From Cylicocyclus nassatus (taxonomy: Eukaryota; Nematoda; Chromadorea; Rhabditida; Strongylidae), in contig CATQJL010000112.1 in assembly GCA_958299035.1 (NCBI GenBank), positions 56,959,140 through 57,023,139 of the forward strand: a stretch of DNA of 64,000 bases, read 5' to 3'. A model generated the notes under the pieces. It had not been told where the DNA came from and made no database searches. It saw only the letters and a program-made list of their open reading frames with translations. Of this stretch, positions 11,366 to 21,456 are shown piece by piece. The translations under genes were made by a program, and so were the position numbers. The stretch's first letter is position 1, and every line of letters starts with the position of its first letter.

Positions 11366-12815
11366 AGGTTGTCCCATTAGTCTTAGTATTCATGTTCAGA
11401 CCTTCAATTATATACTTCTCAAGAATTAAAGCACCTAGTAGGCTGCAAACTTGTGACAGTAATTCAGAATGAATCTTATATATTAGGTTGTTACATCAGG
11501 GGACCATTCGATAGAGCAAAGCAAGCTCTACAAGAGTATGCAAAAGTTCGCACAGCTCCGACTCACCGCAAGTTTGCATCCGGAATATCAGTCACATTGA
11601 AGGCTCAAAAAATCGCGGAAAACTCATATCTTTGTTCAAAAACATCCTCCGCATCTCCAACTCGTTCACGCAAATTGCCTACTATGTCAGACACTCATAT
11701 GTACCGTTCCTGTAATTTTCCTCATCTAGAAATCGAAAAAAATTTTTTTTAGTTTTTACAAAAACGAAGCCATTTGGTTTCTATTCATGTAGCTGTATAC
11801 TACGAGCTCTTAGAAGTATGAAAAGTAAACTTTCGGCTTTCCAAAAGCCCTAGTTTTCGAAAAATACCAAATTTAGCTTCTTTCACTCGGCGCTCAATGC
11901 TAAATTAGGTAATTTTCGAAAATTAGGGCTTCTGGAGAGCTGAAAATTTACGGTTGTACTTCTAAGTGCTTGTAGTACACAGCTACATGAATAGAAACGG
12001 CACAGCTTCGTTTTGGTAAAAACTAAATTTTTCTTTTTTCTATTTCTAGATTAGGAAAAAAATTACAACAACGGTACACGAGTGTTTGATATAATGGGCA
12101 ATTTTTATGGGCAAGTTGAAGATTCGCAGGCTTTTTCTGAACAAAGCTATAATATCTTCACAATTTCTGAGCTTCATGACTCAAATTTTGGGTGCCACGT
12201 TACAGTGGATCGAAGTTGGTGCGAGCTTTTGCATACTATCTTGTAGAGCTTCTTTGCTCTATCGAATGATATCCTGGAGCCCTGTAAAGAATATGAGGTG
12301 CATGACTTATCACTGTTAGCATTTAAAGTGTAACAAGACTTATGTAACAACCTAAGTACATAAAGCTGAATGTCTGTTTGTCTGTATGTATGTACGTATG
12401 TTTCGAATAGAAAGTTTTATTTCTAAGTTGATTCGGACCAAACTTCGCACACATACACTTCGGGACAGGGCGGGTGTCATAGGCTCGCTATATAATCACC
12501 TATTTGCGGGGAACAAAGAAACTGATACATGCAGAGTTTGAGATTGAGCGCATCATTTTTTCTTGGTTTCTAGCCATCAGAAAAAAGAGTAAGTGCATGT
12601 ATTTTTTTATGATTTTCGTTTTTTCGAAAATTCGGAAATTTTTTGTTCTGGCTTCAAACTTGTTGCTGATTGAGCTTGGTGCGAATTTTTGAACGCCATC
12701 TTGTAGAGCTTGCTTTGGTCTGTCGAATGGTACCCCGCATTCTATGGAGATTAAGAGGAACCGATTTATGTCGCTGAAAACTCAGATGTGAGAAGACTTA
12801 TGGGACAATCCAATA
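11366..12815. mobile_element. Mariner-end foldback cluster
   Basis: 11483-12355 is a foldback whose ends read TTAGGTTGTTACAT inward on both sides. Its arms of about 400 bp are inverted copies, sharing GAAATCG, TTCTATTCATGTAGCTGT and CTACAAG blocks. Further mariner-like ends lie outside it: TTAGGTTGTCCCATTAGTCT at 11367 and its relative on the minus strand ending at about 12813. 12600-12813 is a single extra arm of the same family. TTAGGTTG is a classic mariner TIR start. No transposase frame is present. Confidence 0.7.
12362..12500 (+). repeat. Helitron-like 5' region fragment
   Basis: Contains GAATGTCTGTTTGTCTGTATG followed by ACCAAACTTCGCACACA. A similar arrangement is on the minus strand at about 63415-63300. 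Alternating TCTG-rich starts of this kind are common near Helitron 5' ends in invertebrates. The assignment is tentative because no TC terminus or Rep/helicase frame is identified. Confidence 0.35.
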
Positions 12816-13370
12816 ACTGTAAGTTCCCCTTGCCAGGGAACTTCCTCAGGACCTTTTACAAAGCGCTGCGGAACTTCTGACAACCCAGCGGTTTCGCAGC
12901 ATTTCACATTACTTCGTTACCATTACTTCATTACGCCATTACTTTCGCAGGGTTTTGAAAATGTGTTGTCTCTTATGATGTTGCCTCGCCGAACTAGGGT
13001 GCTTTATCGAACTTGTCAGCTGTATGCAAAAGATAGTAGGTGAGCTCACAGCCAATAGAGTAAGCTTCTAATCTCGCTTAGGTGTTCTTTTTGCTATTGT
13101 GGTCCGCATTCTTCGGAACTTCCGCAGCACCTCATTCGGGAACTTCCGCAGCACTTTGCCGAACTTCCGCAGGTGATGGGGCGGGACTTCCCCGAACGTT
13201 CTGCGAAAGTCCCGGTCAGTTGTCTGAGTACCCAAAAACTAAATGGTGACATAATACTCTTTAAAAATACTAAAATTGTTTACGCTCAGCTAATTCTTAC
13301 TCCTTCTATGAGATTTGCAGTAAAGAACATCTGAGACAGATCACTCCGTCTAAGCAATAAATTACTTCAG
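12816..13370. repeat. Repeat-rich interval with GAACTTCCGCAG motifs
   Basis: GAACTTCCGCAGCAC-type units recur at about 13110-13190, with partial inverted counterparts at about 12825-12900 (GCGGAACTTC, CAGGGAACTTCC). A short ATTACTTCGTTACC-type run lies at 12907-12950. No gene is visible apart from possible undetected 5' exons of the TNFAIP8-family gene just downstream. Confidence 0.45.
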
Positions 13371-16300
13371 GTTGTCAAGAACATAATTAAACTATCCGTC
13401 AAGTTAGCTATATTATCTTTGAACGAGATGGTAACGAAAGAAGACATGGAGAGGTTAGACGAGGGGCAAAGGCAATTACATAGCCTCCTCCTAACTGTTG
13501 TGTCTTTCGTAAAGGTAAACTATAAAATATTCATTTTATTACCCCTTTGAACTCATGTTTATCTTCTAGGTGGATTTTCTTTCGAGCGAACGCATCTCAT
13601 CGAACTATCAAGAAATATGCAAAGTTCGCTTGTTCCACTCGTGAGTTATTGTACATTGTCAGGCCACGTACAGAATTTTCCACGCGGTGCCATGCCAGCG
13701 CCGTGCAAGGCCATCAATCCCCGGAGCACCTGCATGTGGGTTCCGGCACGGTGCTGGCGTTGACGATGCCGATATGAGGCTTAACTTCGACGCATATGCA
13801 GCCCAGACACTTAGGGGACAATAAGTCGCCGATAGGCTAGCGCGCGGACGACTAACGACTACGGCGAATGTAATCTTAGGTTTCATAAGTTTTGTTACAC
13901 TTCGATTTACAGCGAGATAAGTCATACACCTCAAATTCTTCATAGAACATCATGGGACTATTCGATAAAGCACGCAAGCTCTACAAGATGGTTTGCAAAA
14001 GCTTCGCACAAGCTTCAATACATCGCTAGTTTGAAGCCAAAATTCTGAGTCGCTCTAAATGTTCGAAAAACTGAGAAAATTCCATATCTCCGTTTAAAAA
14101 ACTTACAGATCTTCCACTTACTCAAACAAAATACCCTCTACATCAGACACTCATATTTACTGCTGCATATTTTCCTTAGCTAGAAATCGAGAAAGCGAAA
14201 AATTTCATGCTACACAAAAACGAAGCTGCACCCTTACCGCACAAGTAATTTTAGTATACTACAAGACTTCAGAAGTACGACCGTAAATTCTTGGCTTCCC
14301 ACAAGCTTGCTTTTCGAGAAATCTTGATATTACCATAGGCATCCGAGTGAGGAGAATTGAAGTCGGTACTAACAAGGGAAGGATACTAACTAAGATTCGC
14401 CTTTTGAGATGTGAAACATATTAGGTTGATGCAAAAGTCCTTTCCCCCATTTTCAAAAACTCACAACTTTTGATTTTTTCAACCAATTTGGCTGCATCTA
14501 TTTTTGTATGAAAGAGTAACTCATGCTCTTCATAACGACATCTTAACTGCTTGCTAGTGATCATATGTTGCATAGATAGGAGCGATAGAAGAAAATTAGT
14601 CAAAATTTGAATTTTCTGTGTAGGGTTATAAAAAATCGGAAACTTGCAAGAAAAATCGGAGCAGTCAGTATTGTAGGTCCTTTTACCAGCTCTTTCTAAC
14701 GGTGCAAAGTTTGCCTCGATTGAGCGTCTCTATCAAAAGTTACAATTTCCCTGAAAAATGCCAAAATAAATCAAAATCGCCTTTTGTATAGCTTGCTCGA
14801 AAATCATAACTTTTGATAGAGATGCTCAATCGCTGCAAACTTTGCACCAATAGAAAGAGCTGGTAAAAGAACTTACAATACTGACTGCTCCGATTTTTCT
14901 TGCATGTTTCCGATTTTTTATGACCCTACACAGAAAATTCAAATTTTGACTAATTTTCTTCTATCGCTCCTATCTATGCAACATATGATCACTAGCAAGC
15001 AGTTAACATGTCATTATGAAGAGCATGAGTTACTCTTTCATATAAACATATATGCAGCCAAATTGGTTGAAAAAATCAAAAGTTGTGAATTTTTGAAAAT
15101 GGGGGAAAAGAACGTTTGCATCAACCTAATACATTTGGAATTAGCTTTGAACGCTGATTCCAATCGTGCTACTCCTAGCTGCTTAGCTTCATTCCGAAGG
15201 CGAGTTATGGGCTTGCATTTGTGAGTAACTAACAAACTTGTGAACATCGTAAGACGGCGTGTAGATAAGAATCTGCTCAAAAAAATGCTAGGATGTTAAA
15301 CTAGCATCAGATTAATTCTTTCGATCTTGAAAGGGAGCATCATACAATTGCAAAACTACCTAGACTCGACACTGTAGCATCAGCAGGTCGAGAAACACGC
15401 AAACTTTGCATAGAAAAGAGACCATAACTCGCTTCAGAATGATGCTAAGCAGCTAGAAACAGCATATTTGGAATCAGCGTTCAAAGCTGACTCCAAATAT
15501 ATGTGTTTTATCTCAAAAGGCGAATCTAATTCAGTATCCTTCCCTTGTAAGGTCTACGGAATGCTGAAAATTTACGGTTATATCGCCAAAGGCTTGTAGT
15601 ATACACTTAGTTGTGTGGTATGTAGCTGAAGAAAAAATATAGCAATAGTACATGTAACTATATGGTTTAGAGTGTAATTCGATTGAGCAAGGGGAAGATC
15701 CGTAGGATTTCCTTGACGAAAACAAAAAATTTTTCCCGATTTTTTGACCCTTAAGTACAACTCAACTTTTGCCTTCAAACTTGTGATTTATCGAAGTTGG
15801 AGCGCACTTTCGCACATCTTGTAGAGCTTACTTTGTTCTATCGAATAGTACCCTAAGGTCCTGCTAAAAATATGAAATGTATGACTAATCGCCGTAAGAA
15901 CTCAAAATGTAAGAAAGCGCCCATGTGACCTAGCAGATAAAGTCGTGTGTTAGCTGCAGATGTTCGCGCGGTACTTCCTTTCCGCGACTCGAACCCTTTG
16001 AAACTGGCTCGACGGCTGAAAAGCGGGGCTTCGTGACCTAATTGAGGCTAAGTATTGATCAAAAAGCACGCGAGAGGGAGAGACGCAGACTGCGTAGCGG
16101 GCGAGCGGCCTTGATTAGGTTACAAAGCCCCGCCTTCCAGCCCCCTAGTCAGTTGAATCAAAAGTTACGTCAGACACAGGCTTAGCCTCTCAGATTTTTG
16201 TACAATAGATTGGGATTTGCAGAACTTAGAAAATTCTCTAATTCCAAGACCAAACCAGAAATAAGGCTGGCAAAAGATCAAAGGAAATTTGCTCTATTTT

Positions 16301-18016
16301 AGGTTTCACTGAAGTTATCTGATAAATCGACAAAACGTGGAACATGACATCAGCCATTTGACAAACATCGAGGTCCTCGATGTTTTTAAGGTGTGTTTTC
16401 TTTGAGGGTCCGGTATTTGATATTGCAGAATAAAATAATCCAGTTTCGTAATACTGCAGAACTTTACTAACTATAGAAAAAGCGTGAGGATGTTATGCTC
16501 TAAACATAACAACTATTTCTGTGATAAATTCCTCAAAGTTAGTAAGTTAAATAAATTTTTCATCTCGCACATGTATAAGCTGTCGCAATGAGAGTATCAA
16601 AGCTCCAGCGGTTCACTCTCGCGACCGCCCCGCTCGGTGTTGCGCAGCGTTCGTGTGCATGTGTTGGGCATTTTCCAGTCTTAATAGCTCTTCAGCTTTG
16701 CACCTGACAAACTACAGTCGAGTAGATTTCCTGCTTAATATAGTGTCCCTGCAGACGCGACAACGCTGGGGCGTCAATAAATGCCTTGCGAGTTCCCGAG
16801 CTAGTGTTTTTCAGTGTTTTCCTTGCTTATTTCATGCTTTTTAATTGATTCGTTGCTGATAAAGAGGAGAAGGGTAAGTTAAAGAGTAGTTTCTGTTTTC
16901 TGAGAAGTTCTATCATCGCATATTCACAGATATCCATGTGGAAGGATTTCGCGTCAGCTTCTTGTCTATTTTTTTGTCATTTCCTTTTCTTCTGTCACTT
17001 CTTCTTTCAAACCTCCTCCTTCTTGTGAGGCGTTTCTTTGAACGCTAGTTGGTTTGTCTTGCAGCAAGCTTTTTCTTTTTCTTTGGCTTTCATCCACAAG
17101 AAATAGCATTTTAATCAAGTACTTCATGTGATAAAGACAATTATTCAATCGCAAAAACCCACTAGCATTTAAAGAATACCTCACAAGAAGAAAGAGACAT
17201 GAAGTGACAAAAAAATAGACAAGAATCTGACGCGAACTGCTTCCACGTGGATATCTGTGAATATGCGATGATAGAACTTCTCAGAAAACAGAAACTACTC
17301 TCTAACTTACCCTTTTCTTCTTGATCTGCGACGAATCACCTAAAAAGCATAGAATAAGCAAAGAAATTACGGGAAAACACTAGCTCGGGAACTCGTCAGG
17401 CAATTATTGACGCCCCAGCGTTGTCGCGTCTGCAGGGACACTATATTAAGCAGGAAATCTACTCGACTGTATCAGCCGTAAACCAATTGTTTTCATTTTT
17501 GGAGAGATGGGAAGGAAGCGGACTATCTATGCTACCACGCTTTTCGCTCTAACCTATCTGCAAATGGATTGGTGGGGGAGGGGGGGGGGTGCCGACGCAA
17601 TATTTTTCGAAGTGGTCTACTTGAGTTGTGTATCGTCGAGTCAGATTCAATATATGGGGCTTGCACACAACGCGCGGCAACTGACGACACCCTTATTAGC
17701 ACCTCTTCTAAAACATTTTCTAACGTCACAAACTGTAGAGTGTGTGTTGCTGAAGAATGCATACCCAATCACATCGAAAAAGACAAGAAAACAAAGAGAA
17801 AATCGTGAAAATGAGCGAGTCCTGATCTTACAGGATGTGCCGCACATCATGTGCAGCAGCACGTTAAGTCTAATGATTCGAAGGTTTGGAAGATAGCTAC
17901 GACACCCTACAAACTACAATACTACATCACTTTTCCAGGTGAATGGTCCTCATGTAGATGTACTGGACGAATTTATGACAAGGCTAGAAAGTCTGCTTGA
18001 TTCTGGAGATTTGTAG
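13371..18016 (+). CDS. TNFAIP8/TIPE-family protein (partial, N-terminal exons not found)
   Basis: Exon 13371-13514 (acceptor TTACTTCAG, donor AAG|GTAAAC, 48 codons) encodes VVKNIIKLSVKLAIL ... LLLTVVSFVK. The next exon, 13570-13640, starts VDFLSSERISSNYQEICK. Together they match the TNFAIP8 core: a NLIK-x-KLAIL helix, then TVVSF, then VD at the same exon junction. 17834-17883 contains HHVQQHVKSNDSK, resembling the HQIIQRHLTAKS block. The last exon, 17939-18016, ends HVDVLDEFMTRLESLLDSGDL, like the family C-terminus (HLxxLCxGxNxLLD). The family binds phosphoinositides and acts in apoptosis and immune signalling in animals. Caveats: the middle exon does not chain in phase with 13640, the EFLxxL segment was not found, and about 60 N-terminal residues are missing. 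The 4.2-kb intron is full of transposons. Confidence 0.72.
14358..15553. mobile_element. Middle foldback, interrupted
   Basis: The outer blocks (AACAAGGGAAGGATAC at about 14370 and its inverted counterpart at about 15535-15550) are reverse complements, as are the adjacent TTCGCCTTTTGAGAT blocks. The right arm holds further internal inverted duplication, with GGAATCAGCGTTCAAAGCTG at about 15470 against its counterpart at about 15140. It is split by the 709-bp mariner-end element. Confidence 0.65.
14421..15129. mobile_element. 709-bp mariner-end palindromic MITE
   Basis: The TIRs start TTAGGTTGATGCAAA. TA flanks lie at 14419-14420 and 15130-15131. The element is almost fully palindromic, with each half about 350 bp and few mismatches. 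Half of a diverged relative occurs twice in the tandem array (33190-33523 and 49659-49992). No transposase is encoded, so it would need mariner transposase in trans. Confidence 0.85.
16005..16150. repeat. GC-rich palindromic repeat
   Basis: AAGCGGGGCTTCGTGACCTAAT at the left and its near reverse complement at the right (about 16117-16135) form arms around a loop of about 70 bp. Similar GGCGGGGCTTGACCT sequence occurs at 22638 in the tandem unit. It is probably a small MITE. Confidence 0.5.
16714..17470. repeat. 267-bp inverted duplication inside the TNFAIP8-family intron
   Basis: 16714-16980 and 17203-17470 are inverted copies with few mismatches, separated by 222 bp. They share the ACAGTCGAGTAGATTTCC end, CTGCAGACGCGACAACGC and TCTATCATCGCATATTCAC. 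The arms show no TIR or target duplication that I recognise. Transcription through it would make a long hairpin. Confidence 0.8.
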
Positions 18017-18235
18017 TCCTCCTTCTCCGCCTTATAATAACAATATTTTCTGTACATTGCTTCAAACCAGTGACATACATTGACTTATTCCTTGCCCATC
18101 TCTCCCAGGTTGTCACAAAAAAGCACTTCACTGGCATTTGCTAATTTTTGATCTTGTTTTGTTGTTGTGATATGATTACCTGCCATCTCTATCATATAAT
18201 GGCCATGTTCAGGTCACAAAAAAGAATAAACGCAT
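18017..18235 (+). terminator. 3' UTR and poly(A) signal of the TNFAIP8-family gene
   Basis: The stop TAG at 18014-18016 is followed by 208 bp of AT-rich sequence and a canonical AATAAA at 18225-18230. That is a usual distance for a nematode 3' UTR. Confidence 0.6.
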
Positions 18236-20084
18236 ATAATCAAATACTTTTGTTTTCGTCCTATCGTGAATTATTCGCATAAATGGTTGAGGAGGTTAGA
18301 AAATAATAGCAGGTGTCTAGAAGCTAGTGTCGACAAAGACCTGAATGCAGTATCACTGGAGCAAGCGCGAACGCGGCGCTTGTATCTTCACCGTTCCAAA
18401 CTCGCTCGTTGTGTCTCATGCGCTCTGCAGCTGGTAAAACCAAATTAGCACCCTAGCTTTTGCGCTTATGCAGCCTGGGTTTGCGGTCTCCGTTGGCTAG
18501 AACCTCTTTTGCACTATCAAATTAACCTAACCTTCCCTCGCTTTAGCTCCAACATAAGGTTGTGAAGAAAGCCTAAACTGATTTTACTATGAAGGCTGCC
18601 AAGTTTATAGGCGATTTATCGCGCGCAAAGACAGGGCGTCACTACCGGCGTTTCGTTCATGTTGCCGTCTGCTGTACCTCGCATGCAGGAGCTCAGTTGG
18701 ACGCACGTCCCCATGTAATGGCTGGAGACGGGCGGATCACAAACTCGCGCTTTTTTAAGCGGTCAGCAAAATTTTGGAGCGTCGCTCAGCGAGCGGTACT
18801 TCCATGTGCCAGCGGAGAGCAATACAGCTTTTTCTGCGAACGCTCGTCAAACAATCTTCTAGCGAACGGGGGCCAAACTTTTAGCCGGGGGCAAACCTTC
18901 AGCGAGCGTACTGACTCTTGTTACGCATTTTCAGGATAGGGCAAAGGTAGGATGAGACTTCGAATGGCAAAAGTGTAATCACTGTTGAATTACCCAAATT
19001 TGGGGTACTTTCTCTCAGCGGAAGGTACTTACTTGCCGCCGAAGAAAGTCTACAAGAACGCGTTCAAATGATGATTCGCCTTTACGCTGTCACTTTGATA
19101 GTCACATTTGAAAGCTTTTAGGCAGTTTTTGAACGTTTTCTGTTTTACGCAAGATAAAAATCCACTGTACACACACAAATTTGCCTTTAGTCGTTACGAC
19201 TGAGCTAACCATAAGTTGACGAAGATGCAGGGCTATATGGAACGGTCCTTCCGAGGTCGTCATATAAAGACATAAGGTAGAACTGGTTAAGGTAGAACTG
19301 GCGGAGCCTCAGTTGATTGCAAATGATTAGAGAGCATGCTCGCAGAAGAAGGCAGGCCCTGCGCGGGAGCGGAGGTGCTGGTCAGGAGACAGCACAATCG
19401 TTAAGCCCTGTATGTCAAAGGCATTGGATTTGCTGCTGCGAATCTAAGCTAAGGCCTCAAAAATAACAGCATTAGTGACAGTCATTCACAAAATATGTTC
19501 GATTTTATGATTAGAGAAACGTTCTTTGTCATAATACGTAGAAATATTGAAGGACTGAACTGTAGCAGCCAAAGAAAACAAGTTCTAGGCTACTCTCACT
19601 TTTGTCACAGTCCACTTCTCGGCGAAGAAAGTGAAGGCATTGTTGAACTTTCTGTGATGAAGCATTGGAAATAAATAGAAAGTAACCGATTACAGGATGG
19701 AGCAATGAAAATGTTCTTATTTTGAGTGATATGCTAATCACTCCCATCCCACTATGCTTACAAGTACATTCTGGTAGCCGAGCAAACCTGTTAAGTAAAA
19801 AAAAACTCGCCTTTTCAAAAAATCCCAACAGAAATGTCAAATTAGCAAAAATAGATGGAACTATTGTACTTTCGCAATATAATCTGTACCATTATTCCAT
19901 TCATACTGCTAAGCTTTTGCTATGTGATTTTGTCTATAGATTTGAGCTGCTTTCAAAAATTACTGTCAAAACTCCAAATTTAGATTAACATTAAATTTGC
20001 AAGCAAAACATTCTGTGTAGGTCATAGAGATCATAGTAGGTAAAGCTATTTGGACATTGATAAATTACTGAATTCAAAGAAGAA
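18236..20084. other. Intergenic, no gene supported
   Basis: The 116-codon open frame at 18589-18939 has no recognisable domain and no neighbouring exons, so I do not call it. The interval is AT-rich with scattered GC-rich patches and leads into the Helitron-like terminus at 20112. Confidence 0.4.
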
Positions 20085-20112
20085 CCCGGACGTAGCCGGG
20101 TATGCCAGCTAG
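20085..20112 (+). mobile_element. Helitron-like 3' terminus
   Basis: A GC-rich hairpin (CCCGG-ACGTAG-CCGGG, 20085-20100) lies eight bases before CTAG (20109-20112), which is followed by T. Hairpin plus CTRR plus host T is the Helitron 3' signature. The 5' end and any Rep/helicase coding sequence are not identified, so the element is probably non-autonomous. Confidence 0.6.
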
Positions 20113-20186
20113 TGTTTCATATTTTAGGAAATATCTTTGCAAAAAAGTTTTAGAGTCAAGGAACGCGATAGTGATTGAAAGATCAA

Positions 20187-20389
20187 GGTATCTTTATAAT
20201 TTTTCTAGCTTTCATTATGAGCTTTTTCGAATTTTCCACTTTTCTCCGTCCAAACTCAACAAGATTGAGAGCCGTTTGAAGGGGTCATGGTAGGTTAACA
20301 TGCGCACAGTACAGCTAAGTTTCAGACAGATTCATTGACAAGAACAAAATTAAGACGATTTTTAAGGTGTCTTTACAATTATGGCCAGC
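20187..20389 (+). repeat. 210-bp dispersed repeat, copy 4
   Basis: Fourth member of the family at 347-554, 2475-2685 and 6995-7203. It shares the ordered internal blocks and ends in TTTACAATTATGGCCAGC. It lies immediately left of the assembly gap. Confidence 0.65.
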
Positions 20390-20428
20390 CTGCAGGTGTT
20401 AGAGTACTCTGCGTTGATACCACTGCTT

Positions 20429-20928
20429 NNNNNNNNNNNNNNNNNNNNNNNNNNNNNNNNNNNNNNNNNNNNNNNNNNNNNNNNNNNNNNNNNNNNNNNN
20501 NNNNNNNNNNNNNNNNNNNNNNNNNNNNNNNNNNNNNNNNNNNNNNNNNNNNNNNNNNNNNNNNNNNNNNNNNNNNNNNNNNNNNNNNNNNNNNNNNNNN
20601 NNNNNNNNNNNNNNNNNNNNNNNNNNNNNNNNNNNNNNNNNNNNNNNNNNNNNNNNNNNNNNNNNNNNNNNNNNNNNNNNNNNNNNNNNNNNNNNNNNNN
20701 NNNNNNNNNNNNNNNNNNNNNNNNNNNNNNNNNNNNNNNNNNNNNNNNNNNNNNNNNNNNNNNNNNNNNNNNNNNNNNNNNNNNNNNNNNNNNNNNNNNN
20801 NNNNNNNNNNNNNNNNNNNNNNNNNNNNNNNNNNNNNNNNNNNNNNNNNNNNNNNNNNNNNNNNNNNNNNNNNNNNNNNNNNNNNNNNNNNNNNNNNNNN
20901 NNNNNNNNNNNNNNNNNNNNNNNNNNNN
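20429..20928. other. Assembly gap (500 N)
   Basis: Exactly 500 unknown bases, the size of a conventional placeholder, so the true distance is unknown. The right flank is the middle of exon 1 of gene B. The left flank is unrelated to the sequence that precedes the same point in the other two copies (before 37398 and 53867). The left edge of the tandem array is therefore hidden in the gap. Confidence 0.98.
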
Positions 20929-21307
20929 AAGATAGATCTAGCAAAGGTGGTGAAGTACAGCGACGCGCAAAGATAGAATTTCTCATTAGTAAATTTTGCT
21001 TGCGGATTTTTGATAGCTGCAAACCTTTATTTGTAGAAAACACAGACGAAGATGGCACAGAATCATCAACAAAAGTTTTATGAAGTGACAAACGAGAACT
21101 TGACTGGGAATCACTAGGATGCTTGCGATGAGGTGCAGGAACAAATGAAGAAGGCATGCGACGAGGTGCGGGATTAAACGACTTTGGAAATGCTCCAGTG
21201 TTTGGCAAACTTTCAGGTGATTTTGTGTAGACTGCATTAGGACCACGGTAATAGGTATTATCAGCTAGAGGCGTCTTAGCATCGAACTTATATTCTGAAA
21301 GATGCAT
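20929..21307 (-). CDS. Gene B copy 1, 5' part of exon 1 only (cut by gap)
   Basis: The first 126 codons of the gene B paralogue, identical to 37398-37776 and 53867-54245. It starts MHLSEYKF and is Ser/Pro/Arg-rich. The promoter elements are intact upstream: TATA at 21360-21367, the 17-bp element at 21409-21425 and AAGGTCATA at 21448-21456. The rest, including the frameshift site and exons 2-5, falls in or beyond the gap and is absent left of it. It may be truncated or simply unassembled. Confidence 0.7.
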
Positions 21308-21359
21308 CCTAAAGGATAGAAAAAAAATGTCAAGTATGGGACCTCGTCATGCTTTCTCC

Positions 21360-21456
21360 CTTTTATACCTGCCAGTCAGGTCAGTCTGGGTAACGGTCAA
21401 TTACCTCATGACATATCCATGCCCTGACACTCCCTTTTTACGTTGCTAAGGTCATA
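21360..21456 (-). promoter_or_regulatory. Gene B1 promoter elements
   Basis: TATAAAAG (21367-21360), the shared element TGACATATCCATGCCCT read on the plus strand (21409-21425) and AAGGTCATA (21448-21456). The arrangement is the same as upstream of the other A and B copies. Confidence 0.6.

Larger units (their letters stand above)
13928..15935. mobile_element. Outer foldback of a three-level nest
   Basis: Its arms (about 13928-14335 and 15550-15935) belong to the family of 11483-12355, sharing CTCTACAAGATGGT-like, TCAGACACTCATAT and GTACGACCGTAAATT-like blocks. It contains the foldback 14358-15553, which in turn contains the mariner-end element 14421-15129. It lies inside the large intron of the TNFAIP8-family gene. 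Confidence 0.7.

Noticed and set aside
18589..18939. 116-codon open frame
   Set aside because: No domain, no supporting exons and no promoter or poly(A) context. Its length is possible by chance in GC-richer sequence.
20335..20976. 213-codon frame spanning the N run
   Set aside because: It is mostly translated unknown bases, and only gap flanks are real.
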